The notes under the pieces: generated by a model
Told to the model about the DNA's origin: nothing
Seen by the model: the letters and a program-made list of their open reading frames with translations, nothing else
The model's database searches: none
Translations under genes and position numbers: made by a program
Assembly (NCBI GenBank): GCA_964017195.1
Contig: OZ024896.1
Location: forward strand, 7,459,442 to 7,523,441
From: Siderastrea radians
Taxonomy: Eukaryota > Cnidaria > Anthozoa > Scleractinia > Rhizangiidae
Reading direction: 5' to 3'
Length of the DNA: 64,000 bases
Shown here: in pieces, positions 33,699-44,221 of the stretch
Layout of the letters: each line of letters starts with the position of its first letter
Position numbering within the stretch: position 1 is the first letter of the stretch

Positions 33699-34532
33699 AA
33701 TTGTTCTGCAAGCCCCCTAAGTAATTTTGCGAAGGTTTTCTCCGGCATTTCTCTCAATGAAAAGTGCTACCGTTTGCTTTGCGTAGCCAGTCGGCGGTTT
33801 GTGTCTAACTACCCTTCACATTTTGGTCTCTCGACGGTGTAAATTTTCATTGCCGCCAGACATATTTTAACACAGTAATTTACAAATGTTTTTTTTCAAA
33901 CCTGTTGTTGTTCCATGTCCAAAATCCACGTACCAATTGGGTTTCTGTGGTGTGGAAGTTGGGTAAAATTTGCTATTTTTTTAAATACCTGAAACTGGTT
34001 TTCTTCTACCGGCCGATACATTTTCACTTGAACAGCTTATCCAAAGAAAATCACTGTATTATAAAGAGCTAAAGTGTGTTTATATTGTGTTTGTGTTTCA
34101 TTAACAGACAACGCCGCGTTTTAACGTACGAACGACATAAAAATGTGTTATTTTCCGCCAGTTTCACTATTCGAAGGAGGCCGATATGCCGTGTTTTGAA
34201 ACTTTGCCCGATTTCGAAAAAAATAAAAAGCTGTTGAAACTGTTAATGTTATTTTTGAAAATACTTCACTATAGAGGTTACTTGAGCAAAATATAAAGAA
34301 ATTCGAAATTTCACGACTGACGCCCGATTCTCGATAATTTCAGACATCCGCTCTTAAAAGGTTTACTTTTTTATAAAAAAATTCTGTTCTTTCAAGAATT
34401 CAATCCTTTGAATATCATTTGTATTTGTTATTAAAGAGTGACTATCTGCGTTATATTGGTTCGGCAGTTCATTTACGCTGTCGTGATGAGTCAGAGTGGC
34501 ATGGGATAAATAAGTTATGTAACGCTTTCTCG

Positions 34533-34640
34533 TGGGATACCGTGAATATCCCACTTGTGACTTGATTTTTCTCTTCGATAAAAGGCTCGTGTGTATACTG
34601 AGAAAAATCAAGTCACTCGTGGGATATTTCACGGTATACC
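34533..34640. repeat. Inverted repeat with about 41-bp arms
   Basis: GTGGGATACCGTGAATATCC... (34533-34574) pairs with ...GGATATTTCACGGTATACC (34601-34640) around a short loop of about 26 bp. It is probably a hairpin MITE or MITE end. No target duplication was identified. Confidence 0.6.
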
Positions 34641-34788
34641 ACTCAAAAGCATTGTATAACTAGAATGTATATGTATATAAAAGAAAAATACTAAAATTGC
34701 AGTCAGGATATGACATAATACATTCATGGACTTTCTGGCACTGACTAGTGAATTGTAAAAAAACTGCAACGTTTACAACAATTTAGTG

Positions 34789-35495
34789 ATGGAGTTTGTA
34801 GAGAACAGGGCGATTTCCACAGCCACCCATCCTCCAAGATGGTGGTACAGATATGTTGATGACAGCCACGTATGCCTACAAAGGGAGTAGGTGCAAGAGT
34901 TCCATGATCACCTGAACTCCATCAACATATAGTTCACTAAGGAGGTCGAAGGCGACAACGGCCTTTCGTTCTTAGACACTATAACAACTAGAGTGAACGG
35001 GCACATAGAGGTTAACGTATACCGCAAACCAACGCACACTGACAAATATCTTGATTTTAACACGCATCACCCATTCAACAGAAGAGGTCCGTGGTGAATA
35101 CCCTCCTTACGAGAGCGGAGAAAGGTCTATGAACAAGCGTAGGGAAACGAGAGGAAAAGAAGCACGTGGTCAAAGTCTTGATAAACAATAATTATCCATT
35201 ACGGATCATCAAGAGTTGTGACTCTCAACGCAAAGCCAAACACGTCACAAAAAGCAACACTTCGGATGAACTGAGTACAAACATCGTTCGTTGTTCTACC
35301 GTATGTGAAAGGCGTAACCGAAAGAATATCGAAAGTTTTACGCAACAACGGAGTCAGAGTGGGGTTTAACCGCATTTCAGTCCAGATGTGTGTCGTACAA
35401 AGTCAATTGCCTTGATTATGACTTTGTTTACTATGGCCAAACTGACAGAACTTTAGCTACGAGAATCAAAGAGCATAGAAGAGCAGTCCGTGTTG
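34789..35495 (+). pseudogene. Penelope-like RT C-terminus and GIY-YIG start
   Basis: The frame from 34789 reads HPPRWWYRYVDDSHVCL, with the catalytic YVDD at 34852-34863, then a TAG at 34888-34890. Then come FHDHLNSINI, a further stop, GLSFLDTITTRVNGHIEVNV and YRKPTHTDKYLDFNTHHPF, all characteristic of the Penelope RT thumb region. After more breaks, CLDYDFVYYGQTDRTLATRI and KEHRRAV form the first half of a GIY-YIG endonuclease domain. The domain stops at the foldback element's 9-bp target duplication. Six or more lesions make it non-functional. Confidence 0.8.
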
Positions 35496-35544
35496 CATTC
35501 TCGTCCCCAGAGCTACGATCATTTTGGTCAACGCCACGGATCGA

Positions 35545-35702
35545 GAGCTCTGGCAGGGGCCAGGATAACACGCAAGCCCAATAGCTGACAATTTTTGTAA
35601 CCGATGGTAACCGATATTGTTTCAAATTTCTGAGGCTGCGCAGAAAACTGGAAGTCCGTGATTTGCGGCCTTCCTGTTTTGGGACCCTCCCAGAGCTCTC
35701 CG
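35545..35702. repeat. Left-arm-only block bounded by inverted GAGAGCTCTGG
   Basis: The block is absent at the equivalent place in the right arm. It begins GAGAGCTCTGGCAGGGGCC and ends with the inverted GGGACCCTCCCAGAGCTCTC, as a small TIR element would. A deletion in the right arm is the alternative. Confidence 0.5.
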
Positions 35703-35770
35703 TAGATACGTGGTGTAACTATCATATAGTGGTTTGACTTAATCCAATATAGGCATAAACATAGGAAGCA

Positions 35771-38556
35771 ATATACATAGCTATACACAGCCATCCATGA
35801 CTATACACAGCCATACATAGCTATACATGGCTATACACAGTTATACATAGCCATACATAGCTATACACAGCTGTACATAGCTATACATGGCTATACACAG
35901 CTATACATGGCTATACATGGCTATACATGGATATACGTGGCTATACACAGCTATACACAGCTATACATGGCTATACACAGATATACATAACCATACATAG
36001 CTATACACAGCTATACATAGCTATACATGGCGATACACAGCTATACATGGCTATACATGGCTATACATGGGTATACATGGCTATACACAGCTATACACAG
36101 CTATACATGGATATCAACAGTTACACATAGCCATACAGAGCTATACAGAGCTATACATAGCTATACATGGCTATACACAGCTATACATGGCTATACACAG
36201 ATATACATAGCCATACATAGCTATACACAGCTATACATAGCTATACATGGTGATACACAGCTATACATGGCTATACATGGCTATACATGGGTATACATGG
36301 CTATACACAGCTATACATGGCTATACACAGGCAAACATATCCATACATAGCTATACATAGCTATACACAGCTGTACATAGTTATACATGGTTATACACAG
36401 CAATACATGGCTATACATGGCTATACATGGATATACGTGGCTATACACAGCTATACACAGCTATACATGGCTTTACACAGCTATACATAGCCATACATAG
36501 CTATACACAGCTATACATAGCTATAAATGGCTATACACAGCTATACATGGCTATACATGGCTATACATGGCTATACACAGCTATACACAGCTATACACAG
36601 CTATACATGGCTTTACACAGTTACACATAGCCATACAGAGCTATACAGAGCTATACATAGCTATACATGGCTATACACAGCTATACATGGCTATACATGG
36701 CTATACATGGATATACATGGCTATACACAGCTATACACTGCTATACATGGCTATACACAGATATACATAGCCATACATAGCTATACATCGCTATACACAG
36801 CTATACATGGCTATACATTTCTATACACAGCTATACACAGCTATACACAGCTATACATGGCTATACACAGGCAAACATATCCATACATAGCTATACATAG
36901 CTATACACAGCTGTACATAGTTATACATGGTTATACACAGCAATACATGGCTATACATGGCTATACATGGATATACGTGGCTATACACAGCTATACACAG
37001 CTATACACAGCTATACATGGCTTTACACAGATATACATAGCCATACATAGCTATACACAGCTATACATAGCTATAAATGGCTATACACAGCTATACATGG
37101 CTATACATGGCTATACATGGGTATACATGGCTATACACAGCTATACACAGCTATACACAGCTATACACGGCTATGCACAGTTATACATAGCCATACAAAG
37201 CTATACACAGCCAGACATAGCTATACATGGCTATACACAGCTATACATGGCTATACATGGCTATACATGGGTATACATGGCTATACACAGCTATACACAG
37301 CTATACATCGCTATACACAGATATACATAGCCATACATAGCTATACACAGCTATACATAGCTATTCACAGCTTTACATGGCTATACATTGCTATACACAG
37401 CTATACATGGCTATACATGGCTATACATGGATATACATGGCTATACACAGCTATACACAGCTATACATGGCTATACACAGGCATACATATCCATACATAC
37501 CTATACACAGCTGGACATAGTTATACATGGCTATACATGAGTATACATGGCTATACACAGGCATACATATCCATACATAGCTATACATAGCTATACACAG
37601 CTGTACATAGTTATACATCGCTATACGCAGCTATACATGGCTATACATGGCTATACATGGGTATACGTGGCTATACACAGCTATACACAGCTATACATGG
37701 CTATACACAGATTTACATAGCCATATATAGCTATACACAGCTATACATAGCTATACATGGCTATACACAGCTATACATGGCTATACATGGCTATGCATGG
37801 CTATACATGGGTATACATGGTATACACAGCTATACACAGCTATACATGGCTATACACAGTTATACATAGGCATACAAAGCTATACACAGCCATACATAGC
37901 TATACATGGCTATACACAGCTATACATGGCTATACATGGCTATGCATGGTATACATGGCTATACACAGCTATACACAGCTATACATGGCTATACAGAGAT
38001 ATACATAGCCATACATAGCTATACAGAGCTATACATAGCTATACACAGCTATACATGGCTATACATTGCTATACACAGCTATACATGGCTATACATGGTA
38101 TACACAGCTATACATAGCTATGCACAGCTATACACAGCTATACATGGATATACATGGCTATACATGGCTATACATGGGTATACATGGCTATAATTAGCTA
38201 TACACAGCTATACATGGCTATACACAAATATACATAGCCATACATAGCTATACACAGCTATACATGGCTATACACAGCTAAACACAGCTATACATGGCTA
38301 TACACAGATATACATAGCCATACATAGCTATACACGGCTATATATAGCTATACATGGCTATACACAGCTATACATAGCTATACACAGCTATACGTGGCTA
38401 TACATGGCTATACACAGCGATACAGGGCTATACATGGCCATACACAGCTCTACACGGCTATACATGGCTATACACAGGTATACATACCCATACATACTAT
38501 ACATAGCTATACACAGCTGTACATAGCTAAACATGGCTCTACACAGCTATACATGG
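35771..38556. repeat. 10-bp satellite array, left arm
   Basis: Units such as CTATACATGG, CTATACACAG, CTATACATAG and CCATACATAG follow head to tail. From 35771 to about 37820 the 10-bp register is kept without any indel (about 205 units); after that a few indels occur. Longer-period repetition is visible: the block starting GCAAACATATCCATACATAG recurs at 36331 and 36871 (540 bp apart). All plus-strand frames are open for long distances (up to 267 codons, decapeptide period such as YTQLYMAIHG), because no unit contains a stop. There is no reason to call a gene. Confidence 0.97.
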
Positions 38557-40215
38557 CTATGTATAGCCATGTATGGCATGTATGTATAGCCATGTATGGC
38601 TGTATTGCTGTATATAGTCATGTATAGCTATGTATAGCTGTGTATGGCTGTGTATAGCTATGTATAGCCATGTATGGCTGTGTATAGCCATGTAGGACTG
38701 TATATAGGCGTGTAGGGCTTTGTACAGCTATTTATAGCTGTGTATAGCTGTTTATAGCTGTGTATAGCTATGTATAGCCATGTAGGACTGTGTGTAGTCA
38801 TGTAGGGCTGTGTATAGCTATGTACAGCCATGTATAGCTGTGTATAGCCATGTATGGCTGTGTATAGTCATGTATGGCTGTTGTGTATAGCCATGTATAG
38901 CTGTGTATAGCCCTGTATAGCTGTGTACAACCATGTAGGACTGTGTATAGTCATGTAGGGCTGTGTATAGCCGTGTATAGCTGTGTATAGCCATGCATGG
39001 CTGTGTATAGCCATGTATAGCTGTGTATAGCCATGTATAGCTGTGTATAGCCATGTAGGACTGTGTATAGCCATGTAGGGCTGTGTATAGTCATTTAGGG
39101 CTGTGTATAGCCATGTATAGCTGTGTATAGCCATGTATGGCTGTGTATAGCCATGTATAGCTGTGTATAGCCATGTATGGTTGTGTATAGCCATGTAGGA
39201 CTGTATATAGGCGTGTAGGGCTGTGTACAGTTATGTATAGCTGTGTATAGCTGTGTATAGCTATGTATAGCCATGTAGGACTGTGTACAGTCATGTAGGG
39301 CTGTGTATAGCTATGCATAGCCATGTATAGCTGTGTATAGCCATGTATGGCTGTGTATAGTCATGTATGGTTGTTGTGTATAGCCATGTATAGCTGTGTA
39401 TAGCCCTGTATGGCTGTGTATAGTCATGTAGGGCTGTGTATAGCCGTGTATAGCTGTGTATAGCCATGTAGGACTGGGTATAGCCATGTAGGGCTGTGTA
39501 TAGCTATGTATAGCTGCGTATATCTGTGTATAGCTTTGTATAGCTATATATGGCTGTGTATAGCTGTGTATAGCCATGCAGGCTATGTACAGTCATGTAG
39601 GGCTGTGTATAGTCATGTATAGCTGTGTATAGCCATCTATGGCTGTGTATAGCCATGTATAGCTGTGTATAGCCATGTAGGACTGTGTATAGGCGTGTAG
39701 GGCTGTGTATAGCTATGTATAGCTGTGTATAGCTGTGTATAGCTATGTATAGCCATGTATGGAGGTGTATAGCCATGTATGGCTGTGTATAGTCATGTAT
39801 AGCTATGTATAGCTGTATATAGCCATGTAGGGCTCTGTATAGTAATGTAGGGCTGTGTATAGCTGTGTATAGCTATGTATAGTTATATATAGATATGTAT
39901 AACCGTTTATAGCTGTGTATAGCCATGTATGGCTGTGTATAGTCATGTGTGCCTGTGTATAGCCATGTATAGCTGTGTATAGCCATGTAGGGCTGTGTAG
40001 AGTCATGTATAGCTGTGTATATCTATGTATAGCTGTGTATAGCCATGTATAGCTGTTTGTAGCCATGTAGGGCTGTGTATAGCCATGTAGGGCTGTGTAT
40101 AGCCACGTAGGGCTGTGTATCGCCATGTATAGCTATTTTTAGCTGTGTATAGCCATGTACGATGTGTATAGTCATGTAGGGCTGTGTATATCTATGTATA
40201 ACTGTGTATGGCTAT
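38557..40215. repeat. 10-bp satellite array, right arm (inverted orientation)
   Basis: Units TGTATAGCCA, TGTATAGCTG, TGTAGGGCTG and similar, the complements of the left-arm units. It is shorter (about 1.66 kb versus 2.79 kb) and has more register shifts and more divergent units. The open frames are on the minus strand, reading inward from the right end, mirroring the left arm. Confidence 0.96.
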
Positions 40216-40346
40216 GTATATCGCCTCCTATGTTTATGCCTCTATCAGATTAAGTCAAACCACTATATGACAGTTACACCACGTACCTACCGAGGTCTTG
40301 ATCCGTGGCGCTGGCCAAAAGGATCGCAGCTCTGGGGACGAGAATG

Positions 40347-40559
40347 TCCGTGTTGGCGACAGCAACTCTAACGTTGCTCAACACGCAATCAGTTCTGCCA
40401 CAGTATGGAATTCCACCATACCACCGTTGTAAACAAGGCACGAGATTATCATAGGATGTTTTTTCTCGGAGCGTGGTATTTACAAAGAGACCAGAATGCG
40501 GGAACGAACATATAGAAATCCCAGACATTTATAAATCGCTTGCGTAATGTTCGTAGTCT
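40347..40559 (+). pseudogene. Penelope-like GIY-YIG domain, second half
   Basis: Directly after the target duplication the interrupted frame continues VGDSNSNVAQHAIS, has a stop, then GCFFSERGIYKETR, matching the expected remainder of a Penelope GIY-YIG domain (Val-Gly-Asp-Ser-Asn after the RRAVR segment). This shows that the foldback element landed inside an existing domain and gives its exact boundaries. Confidence 0.75.
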
Positions 40560-40650
40560 CGCGCAGCGTTCGCGTGATTTGTTGTGTTAGTCATCCACGC
40601 ACGCGCGAAATGTGAACCGTTATATCAGCCATTGCTTTTTTGCCACTTTC

Positions 40651-40690
40651 GAACCGAAGAAGGCCGAAGCTTTTCGGTCAAAACGTCTTT
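40651..40690 (+). ncRNA. Degenerate hammerhead-ribozyme-like motif of the Penelope element
   Basis: CCGAAGA, then a perfect 7-bp stem (GGCCGAA at 40662-40668 with TTCGGTC at 40673-40679, one G-U), then AAAACGTC. This matches the hammerhead layout CUGAUGA-stem II-GAAA with both core boxes mutated. Hammerhead motifs are known in the terminal repeats of Penelope-like elements. The changed core should prevent cleavage. Confidence 0.45.
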
Positions 40691-40835
40691 TTCAAGTTTT
40701 GTTGTAAACGTTGTTTTACAATTCACTAGTCAGTGCCAGAAAGTCCACGAATGTATTATGTAATAATAAGACTTGCCGATATTTTGTCTTTATTAGTAAA
40801 AGACTTTGTCAAGGGAACTGATCAAGCGGCTAGAG

Positions 40836-43800
40836 CAGAGGGGGCTGGCAGCGAGGCCTGGAACCGAGTTTACATGATCGCCCCAGTAAAGAAATTTGGC
40901 CGAGTAGGATTGTGTACGAATTTTATTCCAAACAAACATGGCGGTGGCGAGGAAGGAGAATTAGCCGAATTAGCCTTTATTTGGTCTACGCGCGTTTGTG
41001 TTGGTTCAGCATTATTTCCGTTAACCCAAGTTTAAACATTCAAGGGAAGGTCTCGATCGCTTTTTTTTACCGTTTTTCTATCTGATTTGGTTGCCCATTC
41101 TGCTTTTTCTGGTACTGATTTTACGAGTTTTGAAGCATTTTCTGACACATTTCACAGCGGCCAGCTTCGCCCTCCTCTTTCACTAAGAATTGTCGCTCGA
41201 GACTTTGCCCTTGTTTCATTTACATACACTGTAGATTTTTCTTTCTTTATAGGAACTACCCAGGAGGAGTCAACAATTAACTGTGGAGGTTTTGTTGATC
41301 CAAATTATTTTCTGTTTTGCCCAAGATCTGTTACTACCATGCTACCATACAGTCCACAAGAGATTTTTTCATGTACAGTTCTCTAAAATCCTTAAGTGGT
41401 GAAAAACCTGAGAGGTTCTGTTTACAAAACTTTGCTCTTTGACTTCGCCAAGTGAGTCACAGATATTGCCTACAGTCTGTAGATATATCTGATAGTAAAG
41501 CTCATTATTTTGAAGAAAAAGGTGAAATAATTTTTCATTTAGATTTTGTCTATCACACCTCTGGGGTGAGAACTGAAACTTAAAGAGGGCAGGTTGCTCA
41601 ACTGATAGCAATACTCCAGCCAGTTATTTCACATATTAACTTGGTGACCTTGGCTTCATATATTTCATCATGAATGGGTTTGTGGAAAATTGGCATTTGA
41701 ATTCTGAAGGGACTTAATTTTTCTTGACAGTCGATTGATGTTGAACAGCTTTTGCAAACAAAACAATCATTCGGGGGTGGAGTTTGCAAAGGTTCTGACA
41801 GTCTGTGAAGTAAAGATACCCTGGCAAACACACTATCACTTTGGATCTGGCAGTTGTCGGTTATCCAAGATGCTTGTTGATAAATATGTTTTGGGCAAAG
41901 ATTTTGGTTGTACAGGAACTTTGACTGATGACATATATATGGACAGCTATGTTAATCCTTAATTTTCTGAAAACACTTCAAAATGACTGTTGCACACTTA
42001 GAGCAGCCATGGTTGCTCAGCCCTTCTGGGGTAATTTCATATCTCCCTTGTAAACAGAGTTACTGAATGCATGCCAGCCTCATTTTGACACCTAGCAATA
42101 CAACACTGTTTTGATCTGGTTTCCCCCACCTCATCGGTAACAGTTCTGAAATAATGATCCTCACAGTTAAATGCATTCAACTTGAGCGATGAAAAAGCAA
42201 ACTTGAAAAAATTCAGTCTCGACCAGGATCAAATTTCTCTTTCAACTGCTCAAGTTGAAAACATTTAAAAACTGCAAGCCCTTTATGGCCACATTTGTTA
42301 CATTAGGCAGTTCACACATGATTTATTTCATATGTATCCATCTTCAATAAAAATTTGGAACTGTTTCCTCATCAGAAGTACAAATGTCTGAAAGGGTGTG
42401 AGCAGAAATCAATTGCTCTTTTAACAGAAGGGACAGTTTAGAACTTTTGCATTGTCTAAGACTCCATTATTGCATAGTTCACCTGGTGTTACTGAACTCA
42501 AACTACAAATTTTTCACTGACACTTAACAATAAGGGCCTGAATGTCTTTCCCTTGAATTAAACTTCTTGTACAGGCTACAGGCAAAAGACAAAAAATCAT
42601 ATAATTTCAAATCCTTCAATCTTTTCAGATGACCATAGCAAATGTTTATAATCCTTCTCATTGGACAGTTACATGGGTACCGTGGGAAAATGCTTGGAAA
42701 TGTGATAGTTCATTGCATTTTCCATTGAATTAAACTTAGCACGTCAGTACAATATATGGAACTAGGGAGTTTTCCAAAAACCTAGGTGTATTTACTGTGC
42801 CAATTCTTTAAGTTCTCTTATCAAAACAAGGAAACCTCAGGTAGCTCTGTTTGTAAGGTTAAGCATTCTTCTTTTGTTGGTTGTCCTTTATAAGCTATCC
42901 TTTCCAGTTGCAAAATTCTATCATCTCAAATCTTCTTAAAGCTGTTCTTCTTGTAACTGCAACCAACCAATGTGTTTGCAGGAATAACTGCCGCCAAGAA
43001 ACATTCAAGCCAAAAAAAGAAGAATTCCATAAAATAAACGTGGTGTTTTATACGTAATTACGCTCAACTGTAAATAAGACGCATAAAACTTGAGACAAGT
43101 GCATGTGTAAAGTTCAACCCCATTTTTAATTTGTTTTAATACATTCTGAGCCTTCGCTTTGATTTTGTGCCTTCATTGTGAAACAGACTTAAAGGTGAAT
43201 TGCAATCGAAATTTCCTCTTTTCACTTTGTTGGCTGGAAGATTCCATAGTTTCCACAGTATAAAGATCCTTATAAATCTTCCTAAGATATATGACGAAAT
43301 CCACAATCATCTGCTAAAATATAGTTACAATTTGAGCTTAGTTTGTTCAACACTCAACTGGGAAAATCCCAGGCCGAAACTTGTCATTCGCATATTCAAT
43401 ATCGACTGCTCTACTAACCTCAAATAAAGCTGGTTCATTCCATCGATTTTAATGGTCTCAGAAACAGAAATGGATCCAAATGGAAGGTCGAAAGCTGCAA
43501 CTTAATGCCTTTTCCCAGGTCGAGTGGCTGTTGACACCGCCAATGTTTAAGCTTATATTTTCAATAACACAACCATCACCGCTCATGTTCTTGACGTAAT
43601 ACACAGCAGGAGTGTACACAGAGCCAGAATTTAAAGAAATGTGGTGCTCGAACTCTGTACTGTCGCCAGAAATGCAAACAGCAAATAAACAATAACAAAA
43701 AACGAATTCCTTTTCCACAATCGAGTCAACACAAACAAAAAAAAAACACATATTCTCGAGTAGTTCGCGCGGTCGTTCGCGCGGTCGTTCGCGCTAGACT

Positions 43801-43916
43801 TCGTTACACTTCGCGCATGCTCGTTAGAGTTTTCGCATGATTGACAGATTTCTTTACTGGGGCAATCATGTAGAGGCCAAAAGCGGCAAGATCAAAGGTA
43901 GCTGCCAGCCCTCCTG
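40836..43916. mobile_element. Non-autonomous hAT-type transposon, copy 2 (3081 bp)
   Basis: Same family and orientation as 6119-9132. The left end CAGAGGGGGCTGGCAGC and inverted right end CAGGAGGGCTGGCAGC are flanked by exact 8-bp duplications GGCTAGAG (40828-40835 and 43917-43924). It aligns end to end with copy 1 apart from small indels. No transposase frame. It inserted about 75 bp beyond the Penelope-like element's terminal repeat. Confidence 0.92.
43458..43751 (-). pseudogene. Exon-like open frame inside hAT copy 2
   Basis: A 97-codon frame: hydrophobic EKEFVFCYCLFAVCISGDS, then EFEHHISLNSGSVYTPAVYY, VKNMSGDGCVIENISLNIGG and VNSHSTWEK. It has the look of a signal peptide followed by an extracellular strand-rich segment. 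Copy 1 has a one-base deletion in the middle. It is a candidate captured host fragment; the family is not recognised. Confidence 0.3.
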
Positions 43917-43924
43917 GGCTAGAG

Positions 43925-44217
43925 CCGTTACAGTATATACGCTTGTAGGTGACGTAAGACGCTCAACAGTAAAAATACGCGAGCACATGTGGGCGGTTAC
44001 AACCGTTACATGTACATGTATACCATGGGCGGTTACCATGTACATGTACATGTATAATATGTATATTTATTTTTTTCTGAAGCATCTCAGCGGTCCGGAA
44101 TCCTAAATCCTTGGATCTGATTGGCTAATGACGCGCGCTCCAGCGGTCCAGATTTTCCCATCCGGACCCCGCGTACGGACCGCTCCAATCCGCGGGAAAA
44201 CTTGAAGTGAAATCATT
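43925..44217. other. Short spacer with ACATGT/CATGTACATG repeats
   Basis: GGGCGGTTAC occurs twice with alternating CATGTACATGTA tracts (about 44006-44056). AGCGGTCCG and CGGACCGCT form an inverted pair at 44089 and 44175. No gene. Confidence 0.5.
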
Positions 44218-44221
44218 TTAA

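Larger units (their letters stand above)
28651..34357. mobile_element. 5.7-kb foldback DNA transposon in TTAA (element 28655-34353)
   Basis: Ends GAGCCGATGTCAGAAATTAT (from 28655) and the inverted GAGCGGATGTCTGAAATTAT (ending 34353) are flanked by TTAA on both sides (28651-28654, 34354-34357). The inverted similarity continues inward through both arms almost to the centre: for example 29584-29336 with 33447-33698, 30902-31000 with 32380-32475, and 31180-31260 with 32100-32190. The central 31610-31970 is not palindromic. TTAA duplication points to piggyBac or Kolobok types; the GAG start fits Kolobok better, but this is inference. No transposase domain is visible. The arms differ by several nested insertions. 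Confidence 0.85.
35496..40346. mobile_element. Foldback transposon with 10-bp satellite arms (4851 bp)
   Basis: Both termini read CATTCTCGTCCCCAGAGCT going inward and are flanked by the exact 9-bp duplication TCCGTGTTG (35487-35495, 40347-40355). Each TIR starts with unique sequence (including GTGGTTTGACTTAATC and GGCATAAACATAGGA) and then turns into an array of 10-bp units that runs to the centre near 38557, where the orientation flips. The left unique part is about 275 bp. The right is about 130 bp and lacks a block of about 155 bp. No transposase is present. Minisatellite-bearing long TIRs with 9-bp duplications are known from Drosophila FB and Rehavkus/MULE-type elements; assignment to that class is inference. 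Confidence 0.88.
34712..40761 (+). mobile_element. Penelope-like element relic, split by a foldback insertion
   Basis: RT and GIY-YIG sequence on the plus strand (34789-35495), interrupted at 35496 and resumed at 40347 in the same reading frame. The whole is bounded by inverted copies of a sequence of about 65 bp (34712-34780 and 40700-40761, sharing GGACTTTCTGGCACTGACTA). Inverted or rearranged terminal copies are common in Penelope-like elements. 5' RT sequence is missing (5' truncation). Many stops are present. Confidence 0.75.

Noticed and set aside
36527..37330. 267-codon open frame in the 10-bp array
   Set aside because: The frame exists because the unit lacks stops; the translation is a decapeptide period with no start context, and the same peptide appears in every frame.
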